A DNA stretch of 64,000 nucleotides from Spirochaetales bacterium (GCA_018399255.1 JAGYPA010000001.1:65019-129018); one strand, 5' to 3'. Shown: positions 17,502 through 26,759, numbered from the stretch's first letter. The notes: generated by a model from the sequence alone, not told the origin. A program made the numbers and translations.

Positions 17502-17627
17502 AGGTCCTCCATGTACTTGATGGGATCATGTTTAACAGAATACCATAGTAAACATATCCCAATTTCCTGGTTATTTTTTTTCTGCATCATTACAGTCAGG
17601 AAAGAGACGGTGCAAATGCATTAAAAC

Positions 17628-17656
17628 ACTGTAAAACGGGTTGAGAGTTCTGTCAA
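17628..17656 (-). promoter_or_regulatory. Promoter of the EF-G-like gene
   Basis: On the minus strand: TTGACA (17656-17651), 17-base spacer, TACAGT (17633-17628). It predicts a start near 17621 and a leader of ~120 bases before ATG 17501. The 234-base gap to the EF-G2 gene holds this promoter; I see no clear terminator for EF-G2 in it. Confidence 0.6.
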
Positions 17657-17735
17657 CAATATAATCCATATCAGGGATCTTCAGCAAATAATGTAAAGGA
17701 CATCAGATAACGGCATAAATGGACATATTGTTCAG

Positions 17736-19772
17736 CTACAGAGAACCCTCCTTCCGGGAAAAATGCGAAAATTCCATGGCAAAAGTACCCCGTCCCTGCG
17801 TCATGCTGCGCAAAGCTGTAGTATAACCGAACATGTTCACCAAAGGAATTTTAGCAGTAATATGATCAAGAACTGTTTTACTTTCCATGCTTTCCACAAC
17901 TCCGCCCTTCATGGACAGATGACTCATCACTTCACCGATATTTGGTTTGGGACACATAATATCGACTTTCATTATTGGTTCCAGGAGAATGGGGTCTGCT
18001 TTTCTGCAGGCATTATCGAAGCCGAGCGCTGCTGCTGCCTCATAGGCAAACGTTGTTGCGGTCAGCTCGCTGTAATCAACCTCGATAAGCTCCACTTTAA
18101 TGTCATATGCGGGATATCCGTAGCGAATTCCTGTCTGGAAGGCATTATGGACTCCTCTTTCAACAGCTTCCTGAAATTCGACAGGCAGCTCTTTTTTAGA
18201 AATATGCGATACATAGATATTTCCGCTTCCAGTAGGGAGAGGAGAAACCTTCAAAGTAATTTCGGCCCTGTTTTCTTTGCCGGCGAGAAGTTTTGAGAAT
18301 TTTTCCGTTAAAACCACTTCGCGGCTTATTGATTCACGATAGGTTACCTGCGGATTTCCTATTCGGGCTTCAACTTTCATCTCTTTTGTAATACGGGTTA
18401 CCAGCACATCAATATGAAGCTCTCCCATACCGGAAATAATAAGCTGCCCGGTGTCGGGATTTTCCTTGTAAATAAAAGTAGGATCCTCACGGGTTAGAAT
18501 TTCCAGAGCCTTTTTCAATTTATCCTGATCAGAGATGGTTTTGGGCTCAATGGCAACAGAAATAACCGGCTCCGGAAAAATCATACTCTCGAGAAGCACC
18601 TGATATCCTTCCGAACCGATGGTGTCACCTGTCTGAGCGTACTTCATCCCTACAGCTACACCTATGTCGCCGGATTCCAGAAAGTCGACAATTTCCGGTT
18701 TGTTGGCATGCATCCGAAACAGCCTGTTTATCCGTTCTCTTTTTCTTTTGGAAATGTTAAAAACGGCAGTTCCTTTCTTAATGACTCCGGAATAGACCCG
18801 GAAAAAGCAGAGCGGACCTGATTCCCTGTCGTTCTGAATTTTAAAAACAAGGGCCAGCGGGGGACCTGAAGCATTGTGGGTAATCTTAACCGGTTCTTCA
18901 CTCTTTACCGAAATACCAGTAATTGCCGGAATCTCCTCAGGAGAAGGCAGATAGTCAATTATACCGTCTAGCAGACATTGAACACCGACATTTTTCAGGG
19001 ATGCTCCGACAAAAACCGGAATGCACTCCTGATGAATGGTCGCTTTTCTGATGGTCTTTTTTATCAGTGCCAGCGGTATTTCTTCTCCATTCAGGTAATG
19101 TTCCATTATTTCGTCAGAAAAGTTAGAAAGGAGATCAAGGGCATGGGTATGCCATTCTCTGGCTTTATCCAGCAAGCTGTCGGGAATCGGGAGAAAGTTC
19201 ATTTCACTGCCGAAATTTGTTGCTTCAAATTCAATTTTGCGCATTGAAAGAATATCAATAATCCCGGAAAAATCAGATTCAGCACCATCAGGAATAAAAA
19301 GCGGAAGCGGTTTGGCACCAAGCTTCTTTTCCATCTCCGCAATCACACTATAAAAATCTGCTCCCAGTCTGTCCATTTTATTGATGAAGGCGATACGCGG
19401 GATGTTGTAAGTATCAGCCTGGTGCCAAACAGTTTCAGACTGCGGTTCAACTCCCCCTACAGCACAAAAAACGGCAACCGCACCATCAAGAACCCTGAGA
19501 GAGCGTTCTACTTCAGCGGTGAAGTCGACATGTCCGGGGGTATCGATGATGTTTATTTGAGCGTCTTTCCAGAAGCAGGTAGTTGCTGCAGAGGTTATGG
19601 TAATTCCGCGGTTCTGCTCCTGTTCCATCCAGTCCATGGTGGCTTCTCCGTTATCCACCTCGCCGATTCGATGGCTTTTGCCGGAATAAAAGAGTATTCG
19701 TTCAGTAGTGGTTGTTTTCCCGGCATCTATATGTGCCATAATCCCGATATTTCTTGTATGATGCTTTGGCAT
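17736..19772 (-). CDS. Elongation factor G, EF-G2 (ribosome-recycling) type
   Basis: Seen: 678 residues from ATG 19772 (AAGGAT 6 bases upstream). The N-terminus [19 protein letters not shown] and [20 protein letters not shown] match the spirochaetal EF-G2/mitochondrial EF-G2 group. EF-G1 types have HIDSGKTTLTER and MDSMDLE. The catalytic His is intact (DTPGHVDF, H81), as is NKMDR. C-terminal domain V carries [15 protein letters not shown]. Known: in Borrelia and mitochondria, EF-G2 splits ribosomes with RRF while EF-G1 translocates. Inference: this is the recycling factor, and the EF-G1 gene lies elsewhere. Confidence 0.85.
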   Translation of the reverse strand: MPKHHTRNIGIMAHIDAGKTTTTERILFYSGKSHRIGEVDNGEATMDWMEQEQNRGITITSAATTCFWKDAQINIIDTPGHVDFTAEVERSLRVLDGAVAVFCAVGGVEPQSETVWHQADTYNIPRIAFINKMDRLGADFYSVIAEMEKKLGAKPLPLFIPDGAESDFSGIIDILSMRKIEFEATNFGSEMNFLPIPDSLLDKAREWHTHALDLLSNFSDEIMEHYLNGEEIPLALIKKTIRKATIHQECIPVFVGASLKNVGVQCLLDGIIDYLPSPEEIPAITGISVKSEEPVKITHNASGPPLALVFKIQNDRESGPLCFFRVYSGVIKKGTAVFNISKRKRERINRLFRMHANKPEIVDFLESGDIGVAVGMKYAQTGDTIGSEGYQVLLESMIFPEPVISVAIEPKTISDQDKLKKALEILTREDPTFIYKENPDTGQLIISGMGELHIDVLVTRITKEMKVEARIGNPQVTYRESISREVVLTEKFSKLLAGKENRAEITLKVSPLPTGSGNIYVSHISKKELPVEFQEAVERGVHNAFQTGIRYGYPAYDIKVELIEVDYSELTATTFAYEAAAALGFDNACRKADPILLEPIMKVDIMCPKPNIGEVMSHLSMKGGVVESMESKTVLDHITAKIPLVNMFGYTTALRSMTQGRGTFAMEFSHFSRKEGSL

Positions 19773-19890
19773 ATACCATCCTTCTGTTTCTTTGAGATCT
19801 GTTTCCTGCAGCAAGCAGTGATGCAGATACATTCGGCGCTGATAGTAACATAATTCAATACCTTTTTAAAGTGAGATATGCAGGAAGTTA

Positions 19891-19920
19891 TTGACAAAAA
19901 CACAAGCAGTGTGCTATGTT
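19891..19920 (+). promoter_or_regulatory. tRNA-Val promoter
   Basis: TTGACA (19891-19896), 18-base spacer, TATGTT (19915-19920). It predicts a start near 19927, about 63 bases before the mature tRNA 5' end. Confidence 0.7.
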
Positions 19921-19989
19921 CTCACTCGTTGATCAGCAGATGCTTCCTGAATTATTTTAAAAAATTTTTTGCAGGGGTCTGTAAATCTG

Positions 19990-20062
<73 letters not shown>

Positions 20063-20076
20063 CAGCGACTTTAAGT

Positions 20077-20109
20077 AAAAAACCGGAACATCAGTTTCCG
20101 GTTTTTTTT
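20077..20109 (+). terminator. Terminator after tRNA-Val
   Basis: A 12-bp stem, AAAAAACCGGAA (20077-20088) with TTCCGGTTTTTT (20096-20107), loop CATCAGT, running into a T tract that ends at 20109. Confidence 0.85.
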
Positions 20110-20151
20110 ATGCCGTGTTTCTTGCGGCTTTGCTGCTTTCCATTTTTCTAT

Positions 20152-20160
20152 GGTATACTT
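20152..20160 (+). promoter_or_regulatory. Extended -10 promoter of the yggS gene
   Basis: TGGTATACT forms an extended -10 (TGnTATACT, -10 at 20155-20160). The ATG is at 20176 with GGGGAG between, so the transcript leader would be under 10 bases. The sequence TATGGTATAnTTTCC recurs just before ispG. Confidence 0.5.
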
Positions 20161-20175
20161 TCCGGGGAGATCCAA

Positions 20176-20868
20176 ATGAGTATTCAAGATAATATTTCCA
20201 GAATCCGCCATGAAATAGCGCTTGCTTCACGATCATCAGAAAGAAACCCCTCAGAAGTTACGCTCATGGCGGTAACAAAAAAACAGAGCACAGAAGCTGT
20301 ATCTGAAGCGTTGGCGGCTGGAATATCCTGTTTTGGTGAGAATAGAATTCAAGAGGCCTCAGATAAATATGGTGACCATCCGGCACGTGCCATGCTTCAC
20401 ATTATCGGCCATGTCCAAAGTAATAAAGCTGCCAAGGCTGTTGAACTTGCCGACTGGATTGATTCGGTTGACTCCTTGAAACTGCTGAAAAAAATAGATG
20501 GAGCTGCTCGCCAGCTTGGAAAAATCGTACAGGTATTATTCGAATTCAATATTTCAGGAGAATCGGCAAAATCAGGCTTTGAAAATGAAGCAGACCTCTT
20601 TGAGACGCTGGAGTTTGCTGGAAAATGTGAACATGTCAACCCTCGGGGCTTGATGACAATCGGACCTCTTTCCGACAACCTCGAAATTATCAGAAACTCA
20701 TTTATCCGGATGCGCAACCTGTTTGAAAAAGCTGTTCAGCTCTATCCTCAATATCAGTTAGATCAACTTTCAATGGGAATGAGCGGTGACTGGAAGATTG
20801 CTGTTGAAGAAGGTTCAACGATGATTCGTGTCGGAACAGCAATTTTCGGTTTGAGGACTCAAGTATGA
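20176..20868 (+). CDS. YggS/PLPHP family pyridoxal-phosphate homeostasis protein
   Basis: Seen: 230 residues from ATG 20176 (GGGGAG 6 bases upstream). A longer frame back to 19969 passes through the tRNA and is not used. Motifs: MAVTKKQ (PLP-binding lysine), CFGENRIQEA, IGHVQSNKA, SGESAKSGF and LSMGMSGDW. Known: this family binds PLP as a single TIM-barrel domain, has no known reaction, and balances PLP and amino-acid pools. Its stop overlaps the next gene in an ATGA. Confidence 0.95.
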   Translation: MSIQDNISRIRHEIALASRSSERNPSEVTLMAVTKKQSTEAVSEALAAGISCFGENRIQEASDKYGDHPARAMLHIIGHVQSNKAAKAVELADWIDSVDSLKLLKKIDGAARQLGKIVQVLFEFNISGESAKSGFENEADLFETLEFAGKCEHVNPRGLMTIGPLSDNLEIIRNSFIRMRNLFEKAVQLYPQYQLDQLSMGMSGDWKIAVEEGSTMIRVGTAIFGLRTQV

Positions 20869-21233
20869 AAGGTACCTTACTGCTGCTGCTGTTCCTGTCT
20901 GTCCTGAGCTTTTCCGGATTCACGGAAAGAGGAAGCAGTGGTTTGTTATATGCGGAAGTGCCGGAAGGACCGGTAAGCCTTTCCTATTCACCTTATCTGG
21001 AAGATGAGTTTTCTCCCTGGATGCATGATTTACGAAGAGCCGAATCATTGTTTTTTGGATCGCTTCCGCTGACATACGGAATAGCCTCTCTCTCCTTTAC
21101 CCTTTTTGCAAATACTGACAGCCAGCTGACTACACAGGATTACCTTAATAGACTCAGTGCGGCAGCTCTCCTGTCAGCGGCTATTGCAGTAACTGATTAT
21201 ATTCTGGGAATAATTGAGAATGAATCAAATTAA
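20865..21233 (+). CDS. Small exported or membrane protein, unknown function
   Basis: Seen: 122 residues starting with a Leu-rich signal-like stretch (KGTLLLLLFLSVLSF), then an acidic, aromatic segment (SYSPYLEDEFSPWMHDLRRA) and two further hydrophobic stretches near residues 65-80 and 95-118. It begins in the ATGA overlap with yggS and ends 14 bases inside the rluD-like gene, so it is translationally linked to both. I do not recognise a family. Cell-envelope location is inferred from the hydrophobic segments. Confidence 0.6.
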   Translation: MKGTLLLLLFLSVLSFSGFTERGSSGLLYAEVPEGPVSLSYSPYLEDEFSPWMHDLRRAESLFFGSLPLTYGIASLSFTLFANTDSQLTTQDYLNRLSAAALLSAAIAVTDYILGIIENESN

Positions 21234-22236
21234 ACCGTCGGATCCGTCAGTGAAAAAGGAATCTTTCACCGTCGAACTGGGAGAATCAGTTTCCAGTCCA
21301 GTCAGAATTCGTATTGATGCCTATATCGCAGCATTACTGCCCGGTTTTACCCGGAGTATGATTGATTCGGGCAATTCGGAGATCGTAGTTAACGGGAAAA
21401 AAGTAAAGAAAAGCCGCATGGTAAAAAATGGAGATACCGTTGAATTTCACTACACTATGCCGCCTTCTGAACACCTGGTACCGCAGGATATTCCTCTTCA
21501 CATCATCTATGAAGATACAAAAGTGGTGGTGGTCAACAAAGAACAGGGTATGGTTGTTCACCCGGCTGCCGGAAATCACGATGGAACTCTGGCAAATGCT
21601 CTTCTGCATCACACACAAGGCAAAGATGACGTCAGTGAATCTAATCGACCGGGAATTGTTCACCGTTTGGATAAAGACACTTCCGGCATAATGATTACGG
21701 CAAAGGATACACAGACCCATGAATTTCTTTCCAGTCAGTTCAAGAACCGGAAAACCAGAAAAATCTATATAGCGTTGATTAAAGGAATTCCTGCAAAACG
21801 GACAGGTACAGTAACAGCAAGAATAGTCCGGGATCCCCGCCATAGAAAAAAATTTACCGTAACCGAAGACCCTGCTAAAGGCAGAGATGCTGTTACAGAT
21901 TATCGGGTACTGCGCGCCTTTTATCCCGGTGATGGTTCGGTTTATTCGCTCATCAGACTTTCACCGCGCACCGGACGCACCCACCAGCTGAGGGTTCATT
22001 TGAAAAGCATAGGATGTCCGGTTTTAGGGGACCCGCTGTACAGCAGAAAAGATACGATGTTCCCTGCCGCAAGTCTCATGCTGCACGCACTTTCTCTTAC
22101 CATCACTCTGCCGGACAGTATCAAAGAGACGAGATTTTATGCACCCATGCCGGTTCGATTCAAGAATATTCTGGATTGTTTTCTTTCAAATCGTGTTTTG
22201 ATCCATGACGATGAGGCATCAGGTCTGCATTTATAA
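21220..22236 (+). CDS. RluD-family 23S rRNA pseudouridine synthase
   Basis: Seen: 338 residues from ATG 21220. An N-terminal S4-like RNA-binding domain (RIDAYIAALLP, VNGKKVKKSRMVKNGDTV) is followed by the catalytic domain with HRLDKDTSG (catalytic Asp) and RTGRTHQLRVHLKSIGCP. Known: RluA/C/D enzymes isomerise uridines in rRNA or tRNA. The S4 domain plus core fits RluD or RluC; which sites it modifies is not decidable here. Start overlaps the previous gene by 14 bases. Convergent with the MBL-fold gene (77-base overlap at the 3' ends). Confidence 0.9.
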   Translation: MNQIKPSDPSVKKESFTVELGESVSSPVRIRIDAYIAALLPGFTRSMIDSGNSEIVVNGKKVKKSRMVKNGDTVEFHYTMPPSEHLVPQDIPLHIIYEDTKVVVVNKEQGMVVHPAAGNHDGTLANALLHHTQGKDDVSESNRPGIVHRLDKDTSGIMITAKDTQTHEFLSSQFKNRKTRKIYIALIKGIPAKRTGTVTARIVRDPRHRKKFTVTEDPAKGRDAVTDYRVLRAFYPGDGSVYSLIRLSPRTGRTHQLRVHLKSIGCPVLGDPLYSRKDTMFPAASLMLHALSLTITLPDSIKETRFYAPMPVRFKNILDCFLSNRVLIHDDEASGLHL

Positions 22237-22774
22237 TTTTTTCAATTCCCAAAGTCGTTGGCGTTCCATGCCCCGGGAAAATAATCGTGTTTTCTTCAAA
22301 AGGAAGAATTTTCTCGCGAATTGAGCGAAGAAGCAGTGAACGGGAAAGGGAAGTAGTGGTTGAACCGATCCGTCCAGCCATGAGAACATCACCGGTAAAG
22401 AGGGCATCACCGATTTTAAAGACCATAGAGTCTGAAGAGTGACCGGGAATTAAGAATGCCGAGATATCAAAACCAGCCAAATTCAGATGAGAATCATCAG
22501 ATACAATATGAACCGGAAAATCATGAATATGAGGACTGTTTGCATAGATTTCTACATCATAAATCTTTGAAAGCGTTTTGAGTCCCTTGGTGTGAGAAGT
22601 ATGCCGATGGGTCAGAAGCACATATTTTATGTAATAATTATTGTATTCTATTAACTTCAATAATTCCAAATCCATATGTCCCGGGTCTACAAGTATAGCC
22701 TCACCACCGTCGTTATTGCCAATGAGATAGGTATTGGAAAAACCGATAACAGAAAAATGGAAAAATAACTTCAT
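22160..22774 (-). CDS. MBL-fold metallo-hydrolase with altered metal motif
   Basis: Seen: 204 residues from ATG 22774 (CAGGGAGA 7 bases upstream). It has the glyoxalase-II-like layout (VDPGH, the metal motif, PGHSSDSM, FTGDVLMAGRIGSTTT, FPGHGTPTTLG). The metal motif reads THRHTSH: H56, H58 and H61 are kept, but the Asp of HxHxDH is Ser60. Known: that Asp ligates the second metal and helps activate water. Inference: a mononuclear or altered-activity enzyme. It starts 1 base after the pentapeptide-repeat gene stops and overlaps the rluD-like 3' end by 77 bases. Confidence 0.85.
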   Translation of the reverse strand: MKLFFHFSVIGFSNTYLIGNNDGGEAILVDPGHMDLELLKLIEYNNYYIKYVLLTHRHTSHTKGLKTLSKIYDVEIYANSPHIHDFPVHIVSDDSHLNLAGFDISAFLIPGHSSDSMVFKIGDALFTGDVLMAGRIGSTTTSLSRSLLLRSIREKILPFEENTIIFPGHGTPTTLGIEKIINADLMPHRHGSKHDLKENNPEYS

Positions 22775-22775
22775 T

Positions 22776-23366
22776 TCAATTCTCCCTGAAAAATAAAGCT
22801 TCTTCAAAGTTAGAGTACTTGAAGCTGACTTCCTGACGCTCAGACAGATAAAAATCAGCTTTTTTCAAGTTGCAGTCTTTAAAAGAAACATGAGAGAGTT
22901 TTGAGGATGAAAAATTCGTATAATAGAGATCAGAATCATCAAATACTGTATGGTCAGCAGTTATGCCGCTGAAATTGGAGTGCAGAATATCAGAACCGGC
23001 GAAAGTGCACTCCTTGAATTCAGATCCGGCAAAAACTGAATATTTGCTGGTAATTTCATTAAATGTGCAGTTGATAAAAGTCGAAAACTCAAAAAAACAT
23101 AATTGAATATAGGAATCACTGAAATCCACATTCCTGAAAGTTCCGTGGGAAAATTTACATGCATAGAGACTGCTTTCCGTTAAGTCGAGATTGGAAAACT
23201 CCCCATGCGTAAGGCAGTAGGAACCTACAATCCCTTTTTCCATTAGTTTTGCTGCAACTTCTTGCTGAAGGGTTTCGGGGTTTTCAGCATGCTGAAAGCA
23301 GGTAGTATGTTTTGTAACTGCGAATTCATTGCAGCCCGAATGACTGCATCTTATAAAATCAAACAT
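22776..23366 (-). CDS. Pentapeptide-repeat protein with N-terminal Cys/His motif
   Basis: Seen: 196 residues. After an N-terminal Cys/His segment (CSHSGC ... TTCFQH, a possible zinc site), residues ~60-190 form tandem A(D/N)LXX-type pentapeptides, for example SNLDLTESSLYACKF and NVDFSDSYIQLCFFE. Known: such repeats fold as a right-handed quadrilateral beta helix; functions range from gyrase protection to scaffolding. No signal peptide is seen. Start ATG 23366 has no Shine-Dalgarno, but a -10 lies 7 bases before it, so translation may be leaderless. Probable operon with the MBL-fold gene. Confidence 0.8.
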   Translation of the reverse strand: MFDFIRCSHSGCNEFAVTKHTTCFQHAENPETLQQEVAAKLMEKGIVGSYCLTHGEFSNLDLTESSLYACKFSHGTFRNVDFSDSYIQLCFFEFSTFINCTFNEITSKYSVFAGSEFKECTFAGSDILHSNFSGITADHTVFDDSDLYYTNFSSSKLSHVSFKDCNLKKADFYLSERQEVSFKYSNFEEALFFREN

Positions 23367-23373
23367 ACCTAGA

Positions 23374-23401
23374 AAGGTAATCAAAAAGTTATAGTTGTCA
23401 A
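23374..23401 (-). promoter_or_regulatory. Leaderless-type promoter of the pentapeptide-repeat gene
   Basis: Minus strand: TTGACA (23401-23396), 16-base spacer, TACCTT (23379-23374), then 7 bases and ATG 23366. The predicted start falls at or within a base or two of the ATG. The -35 overlaps that of the divergent rsgA promoter. Confidence 0.5.
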
Positions 23402-23423
23402 TACCCCTGATTGCATGTACATT
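23395..23423 (+). promoter_or_regulatory. Leaderless-type promoter of rsgA
   Basis: TTGTCA (23395-23400), 17-base spacer, TACATT (23418-23423), then 8 bases and ATG 23432. The only Shine-Dalgarno-like bases (AGG) touch the start codon. A near-copy of this arrangement precedes lepB. Confidence 0.5.
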
Positions 23424-23431
23424 ACTCAGGT

Positions 23432-24346
23432 ATGAATGATCTTGTCGGCATAATTGAAAAAGGTATTAACAACATATATACAGTTTTCTCTGAAGGTGAA
23501 CACTATCTGTGTCGAATCAAGGGGAAAAAACTTCCCGGCTCTGAAGCTGTCTACAATCCCATAGCTCCTGGAGATCGTGTGATATTTACCCCGGCAGCAC
23601 ATAATTCAGGCATGATCAGTTCCCTGATCCCCAGAAGGAACCGTTTTGTACGCTGGAATATGAAGCGCGGCCTCCCGCAAATAATGGCGGCAAATATTGA
23701 TGCTGTAATGTGCACTGCATCGCCTGACAATCCCCCGTTTCGCCCCCGTTTCATCGATCGGGTTATTGTTTGTGCAGACAGCATCCCGGTAATTGTCGTT
23801 CTGAACAAGGCGGATTTGCCCATAAACGATGAGACCTCGGCCAGGATGAACCACTATCGTCATCTGGGGTATTCTGTTTTTCAGACATCAGCATATTACA
23901 CGGAGACAATAGAAACACTGCGTCATTTTCTCGCAGGGAAAACTATTGCCGTCGTTGGCCAGTCAGGAGTCGGGAAATCGACCCTTATCAATGCATTGAT
24001 GCCTGAGGCTGCGCAAAAAACAGCAACTATTTCAGAAAAAAACAACAGGGGCAAGCATATAACAAATTTTGCCGTTTTGCTGAAAAGTGAATACCTTACT
24101 ATTATCGATACTCCCGGTATCCGTGAAATTCAGGTTCCGATACTGGACTTGCACGTGATTGGCAGTCGTTTTCCTGAAATAGCCCGGCTGCAGGAAGAAT
24201 GCAGTTTTCAGCCATGTCTGCACCGCGGTGAACCGGATTGTGCAGTAACTGCTGCAGTTGAAGAGGGTTCAATTCTTGCCGATCGCTACGAGAGCTATGT
24301 AAGAATTTTAGAGTCGATAGAGGAGCTCAAACGTGACGCTTACTGA
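23432..24346 (+). CDS. rsgA: Small-subunit ribosome biogenesis GTPase RsgA
   Basis: Seen: 304 residues from ATG 23432 (an in-frame TTG at 23411 lies inside the promoter). An N-terminal OB-like domain (YLCRIKGKKLPG) is followed by the circularly permuted GTPase: NKADLP first, then VGQSGVGKSTLINAL and DTPGIRE. The C-terminal zinc site has CSFQPCLHRGEPDC. Known: RsgA assists late 30S maturation and is ribosome-stimulated. mutS2 begins 14 bases before its stop with a good Shine-Dalgarno, so the two are coupled. Confidence 0.96.
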   Translation: MNDLVGIIEKGINNIYTVFSEGEHYLCRIKGKKLPGSEAVYNPIAPGDRVIFTPAAHNSGMISSLIPRRNRFVRWNMKRGLPQIMAANIDAVMCTASPDNPPFRPRFIDRVIVCADSIPVIVVLNKADLPINDETSARMNHYRHLGYSVFQTSAYYTETIETLRHFLAGKTIAVVGQSGVGKSTLINALMPEAAQKTATISEKNNRGKHITNFAVLLKSEYLTIIDTPGIREIQVPILDLHVIGSRFPEIARLQEECSFQPCLHRGEPDCAVTAAVEEGSILADRYESYVRILESIEELKRDAY

Positions 24347-26759
24347 GTCAAAAGCCGGATATTCCTTAACCCTTTCTGCTCTTTCCCGTACCCTGGCGGA
24401 TTTGGAATTTGGAAAAATAGTTGATGAACTGGTTCGCTATACTTTTTCTCATGAGGGAAAGGAAAAGTTGAGAAACCTGGTTTTTTTCGACAATTCAGCA
24501 CAGCTTGAACGGGAACATACGTATGTTGATGAAATAGTCAGGGTCTGGTCAAAACAGAATTCCGCCTGGACGGGAGTATTTCCTGGAATCTCCGGACCTT
24601 TGAAAAGTGCCGAAGCTGACGGCGGCATGATGGAAGGCGAAGAGATTTTCGAAGTATTTCAGTACATCGATTCTGCTGTCAAACTGCATGATTTTTACAG
24701 CACCTGTGAAGATTATTCTCCAGTGCTTATTTCGGATCTGTTATCAGGTCTGCCCGATCTCCGTCACCTTGCTTCAGAAATATCTCATGCCCTCGAAAGT
24801 CCCGGCACCGTAAAAGAAACCCATCCCCGTATACGACCGTTAATTCATGAACTTGAGCAGGCACGCCGCGACAGAGGAAATGCAGTTGATGTCTACTTTA
24901 AACGCCTTCCTGATACCATGCAGCAGGACAGGGCGGTTGTGCGAGATGGAAGAATTGTGCTTCCCGTAAAAAGTGTCGATAAAAACCAGATACAGGGGAT
25001 TGTCCACGGCAGTTCCAGTACTGGAGCTACCTATTTTATGGAACCTATCGATCTAATCGAGAAAAACAACCGGGTGGCTGTTTCAGAACAGAAAATCGCC
25101 ATCGAAATACGAGCTGTCTTAAGAGAGCTGACTGCTGACGTGCGGAAAAATCTGCCGGAGATAGCCGCTATGCAGTCAATTGTCGGCACTCTGGATGCAT
25201 ATGCAGCAAAAGCGCGCTACGGAGCTGTTCATAATTGTCACAAAGCGACTTACAGTCCCAAAGGTATACTTCTGAAAAAAGCAAGGCACCCGCTGCTCTA
25301 TTCCCATGCAGTTCCGATTGATATCGAGATTGATGAAGATATTCATGCAATGATCATGTCGGGGCCGAATGCAGGGGGCAAAACGGTAACCTTGAAAACA
25401 ATCGGTCTTCTTTCCCTTATGAATCAGTTCGGGTTGTGTATTCCTGCTGAGGAAGGCAGCAGCCTTCCTGTATTTGATCTTATCCTCACTGATATAGGAG
25501 ATGAGCAGTCTATCGAGGCCTCTTTGTCAACCTTTTCCGGACACATGAAAAACATCAGCGAAATATTGCAGTCTGCGGCGGAAAATTCCAGATCTCTGGT
25601 AATACTGGATGAGCTGGGGTCAGGAACAGACCCTGTCGAAGGATCAGCTCTTGCCCGGGCAGTCCTTGAATATGCATCACAACGGGCAGCCTTGACGCTT
25701 ATCACCAGTCATCATTCCGTACTGAAGCAATATGCCTATGCATCAAAGGGTATTATCAATGCTTCGATGGAATTTGACGACACCTTGAAAACCCCGACTT
25801 TCAAAGTTATTTCCGGTATGCCGGGAGAAAGCCATGCAATTGAAACGGCAGTGCGCATGAAAATGCCTGAAGCGGTTATTGAGAAAGCCAGAACCTATAT
25901 ATCCGGAGAATTTGTCCAGATAAGTGCCATCATAAAAGAACTTGAAGAGCGGCGGAAAGAGCAGGATGACATTGTAAGCGAGCTGCGGCAGAAACAGAAA
26001 GTCATTCGGGATAAAAGCAGGGAATATGATTTAAAAATGTTGAAAATCCGCCAGGAAGAGGCCATTAAGCGCCAATCTGAACTCTCTCAGCTTACCGCGT
26101 TTGGAGATGAGGCAAGAAAGAAACTTGAGAATCTTGTGCGGGAACTGAAGGAAGGGGAGGTTACCCGGGAAAAAACTAAGCGCGTCAAAGAATATATACG
26201 CGATCTTGATTTATCAATAAAAAATAAAGAACAGGAGCTTTCTGCTATACAGAATGATATTGGACTGAAAACTGTATTGCCCCTTAAGGAAGGTGTACGT
26301 GTACGTCTTACTCCTTCAGGGAAAATAGGCACCATCATTAAAAAAGATCGTGAGGGTTACTGGACTGTTCTCATAGATTCTATTAAGATAACATTTCCGG
26401 AACGTGATATTACCGGTGTTTCAGATACAGCTGATGACCATAAAAATAACAGGCAGGGCAAACCGGCGCCAACCTATTTCAGCGGAGCTGACATAGCAAT
26501 GAATTCTCGCAGGCCGATGTTCACGCTTGATGTACGGGGAAAGACGCTTCAGGAAGCTCTTTCCGAATTGGAAATTCAATTAGATAGTGCAATTATGCAT
26601 AATCTCACCCAATTTTCCGTAATTCATGGCAAAGGCGACGGAGTGCTTCAGGAAGGCATTCATACATTTCTTCGTGAAACACGGAGCGTTGCAAGTTTTT
26701 CCTTTGCTCCTCCGGAAGACGGCGGATATGGGAAGACGTATGTCATTCTGGATGGCTGA
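24333..26759 (+). CDS. mutS2: Endonuclease/ribosome-rescue ATPase MutS2
   Basis: Seen: 808 residues from GTG 24333 (AGGAG 7 bases upstream). MutS core and ATPase with Walker A GPNAGGKTVTLKT, Walker B LVILDELGSGTDP and SHHSVLKQYAY. A long coiled coil (~520-630) leads to a C-terminal Smr domain (LDVRGKTLQEAL, VIHGKGDGVLQEG). Known: MutS2 lacks the mismatch-recognition domain. It has been tied to suppressing recombination and, in Bacillus, to splitting collided ribosomes. The overlap with rsgA fits a ribosome role, but that is inference. Confidence 0.95.
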   Translation: MTLTESKAGYSLTLSALSRTLADLEFGKIVDELVRYTFSHEGKEKLRNLVFFDNSAQLEREHTYVDEIVRVWSKQNSAWTGVFPGISGPLKSAEADGGMMEGEEIFEVFQYIDSAVKLHDFYSTCEDYSPVLISDLLSGLPDLRHLASEISHALESPGTVKETHPRIRPLIHELEQARRDRGNAVDVYFKRLPDTMQQDRAVVRDGRIVLPVKSVDKNQIQGIVHGSSSTGATYFMEPIDLIEKNNRVAVSEQKIAIEIRAVLRELTADVRKNLPEIAAMQSIVGTLDAYAAKARYGAVHNCHKATYSPKGILLKKARHPLLYSHAVPIDIEIDEDIHAMIMSGPNAGGKTVTLKTIGLLSLMNQFGLCIPAEEGSSLPVFDLILTDIGDEQSIEASLSTFSGHMKNISEILQSAAENSRSLVILDELGSGTDPVEGSALARAVLEYASQRAALTLITSHHSVLKQYAYASKGIINASMEFDDTLKTPTFKVISGMPGESHAIETAVRMKMPEAVIEKARTYISGEFVQISAIIKELEERRKEQDDIVSELRQKQKVIRDKSREYDLKMLKIRQEEAIKRQSELSQLTAFGDEARKKLENLVRELKEGEVTREKTKRVKEYIRDLDLSIKNKEQELSAIQNDIGLKTVLPLKEGVRVRLTPSGKIGTIIKKDREGYWTVLIDSIKITFPERDITGVSDTADDHKNNRQGKPAPTYFSGADIAMNSRRPMFTLDVRGKTLQEALSELEIQLDSAIMHNLTQFSVIHGKGDGVLQEGIHTFLRETRSVASFSFAPPEDGGYGKTYVILDG

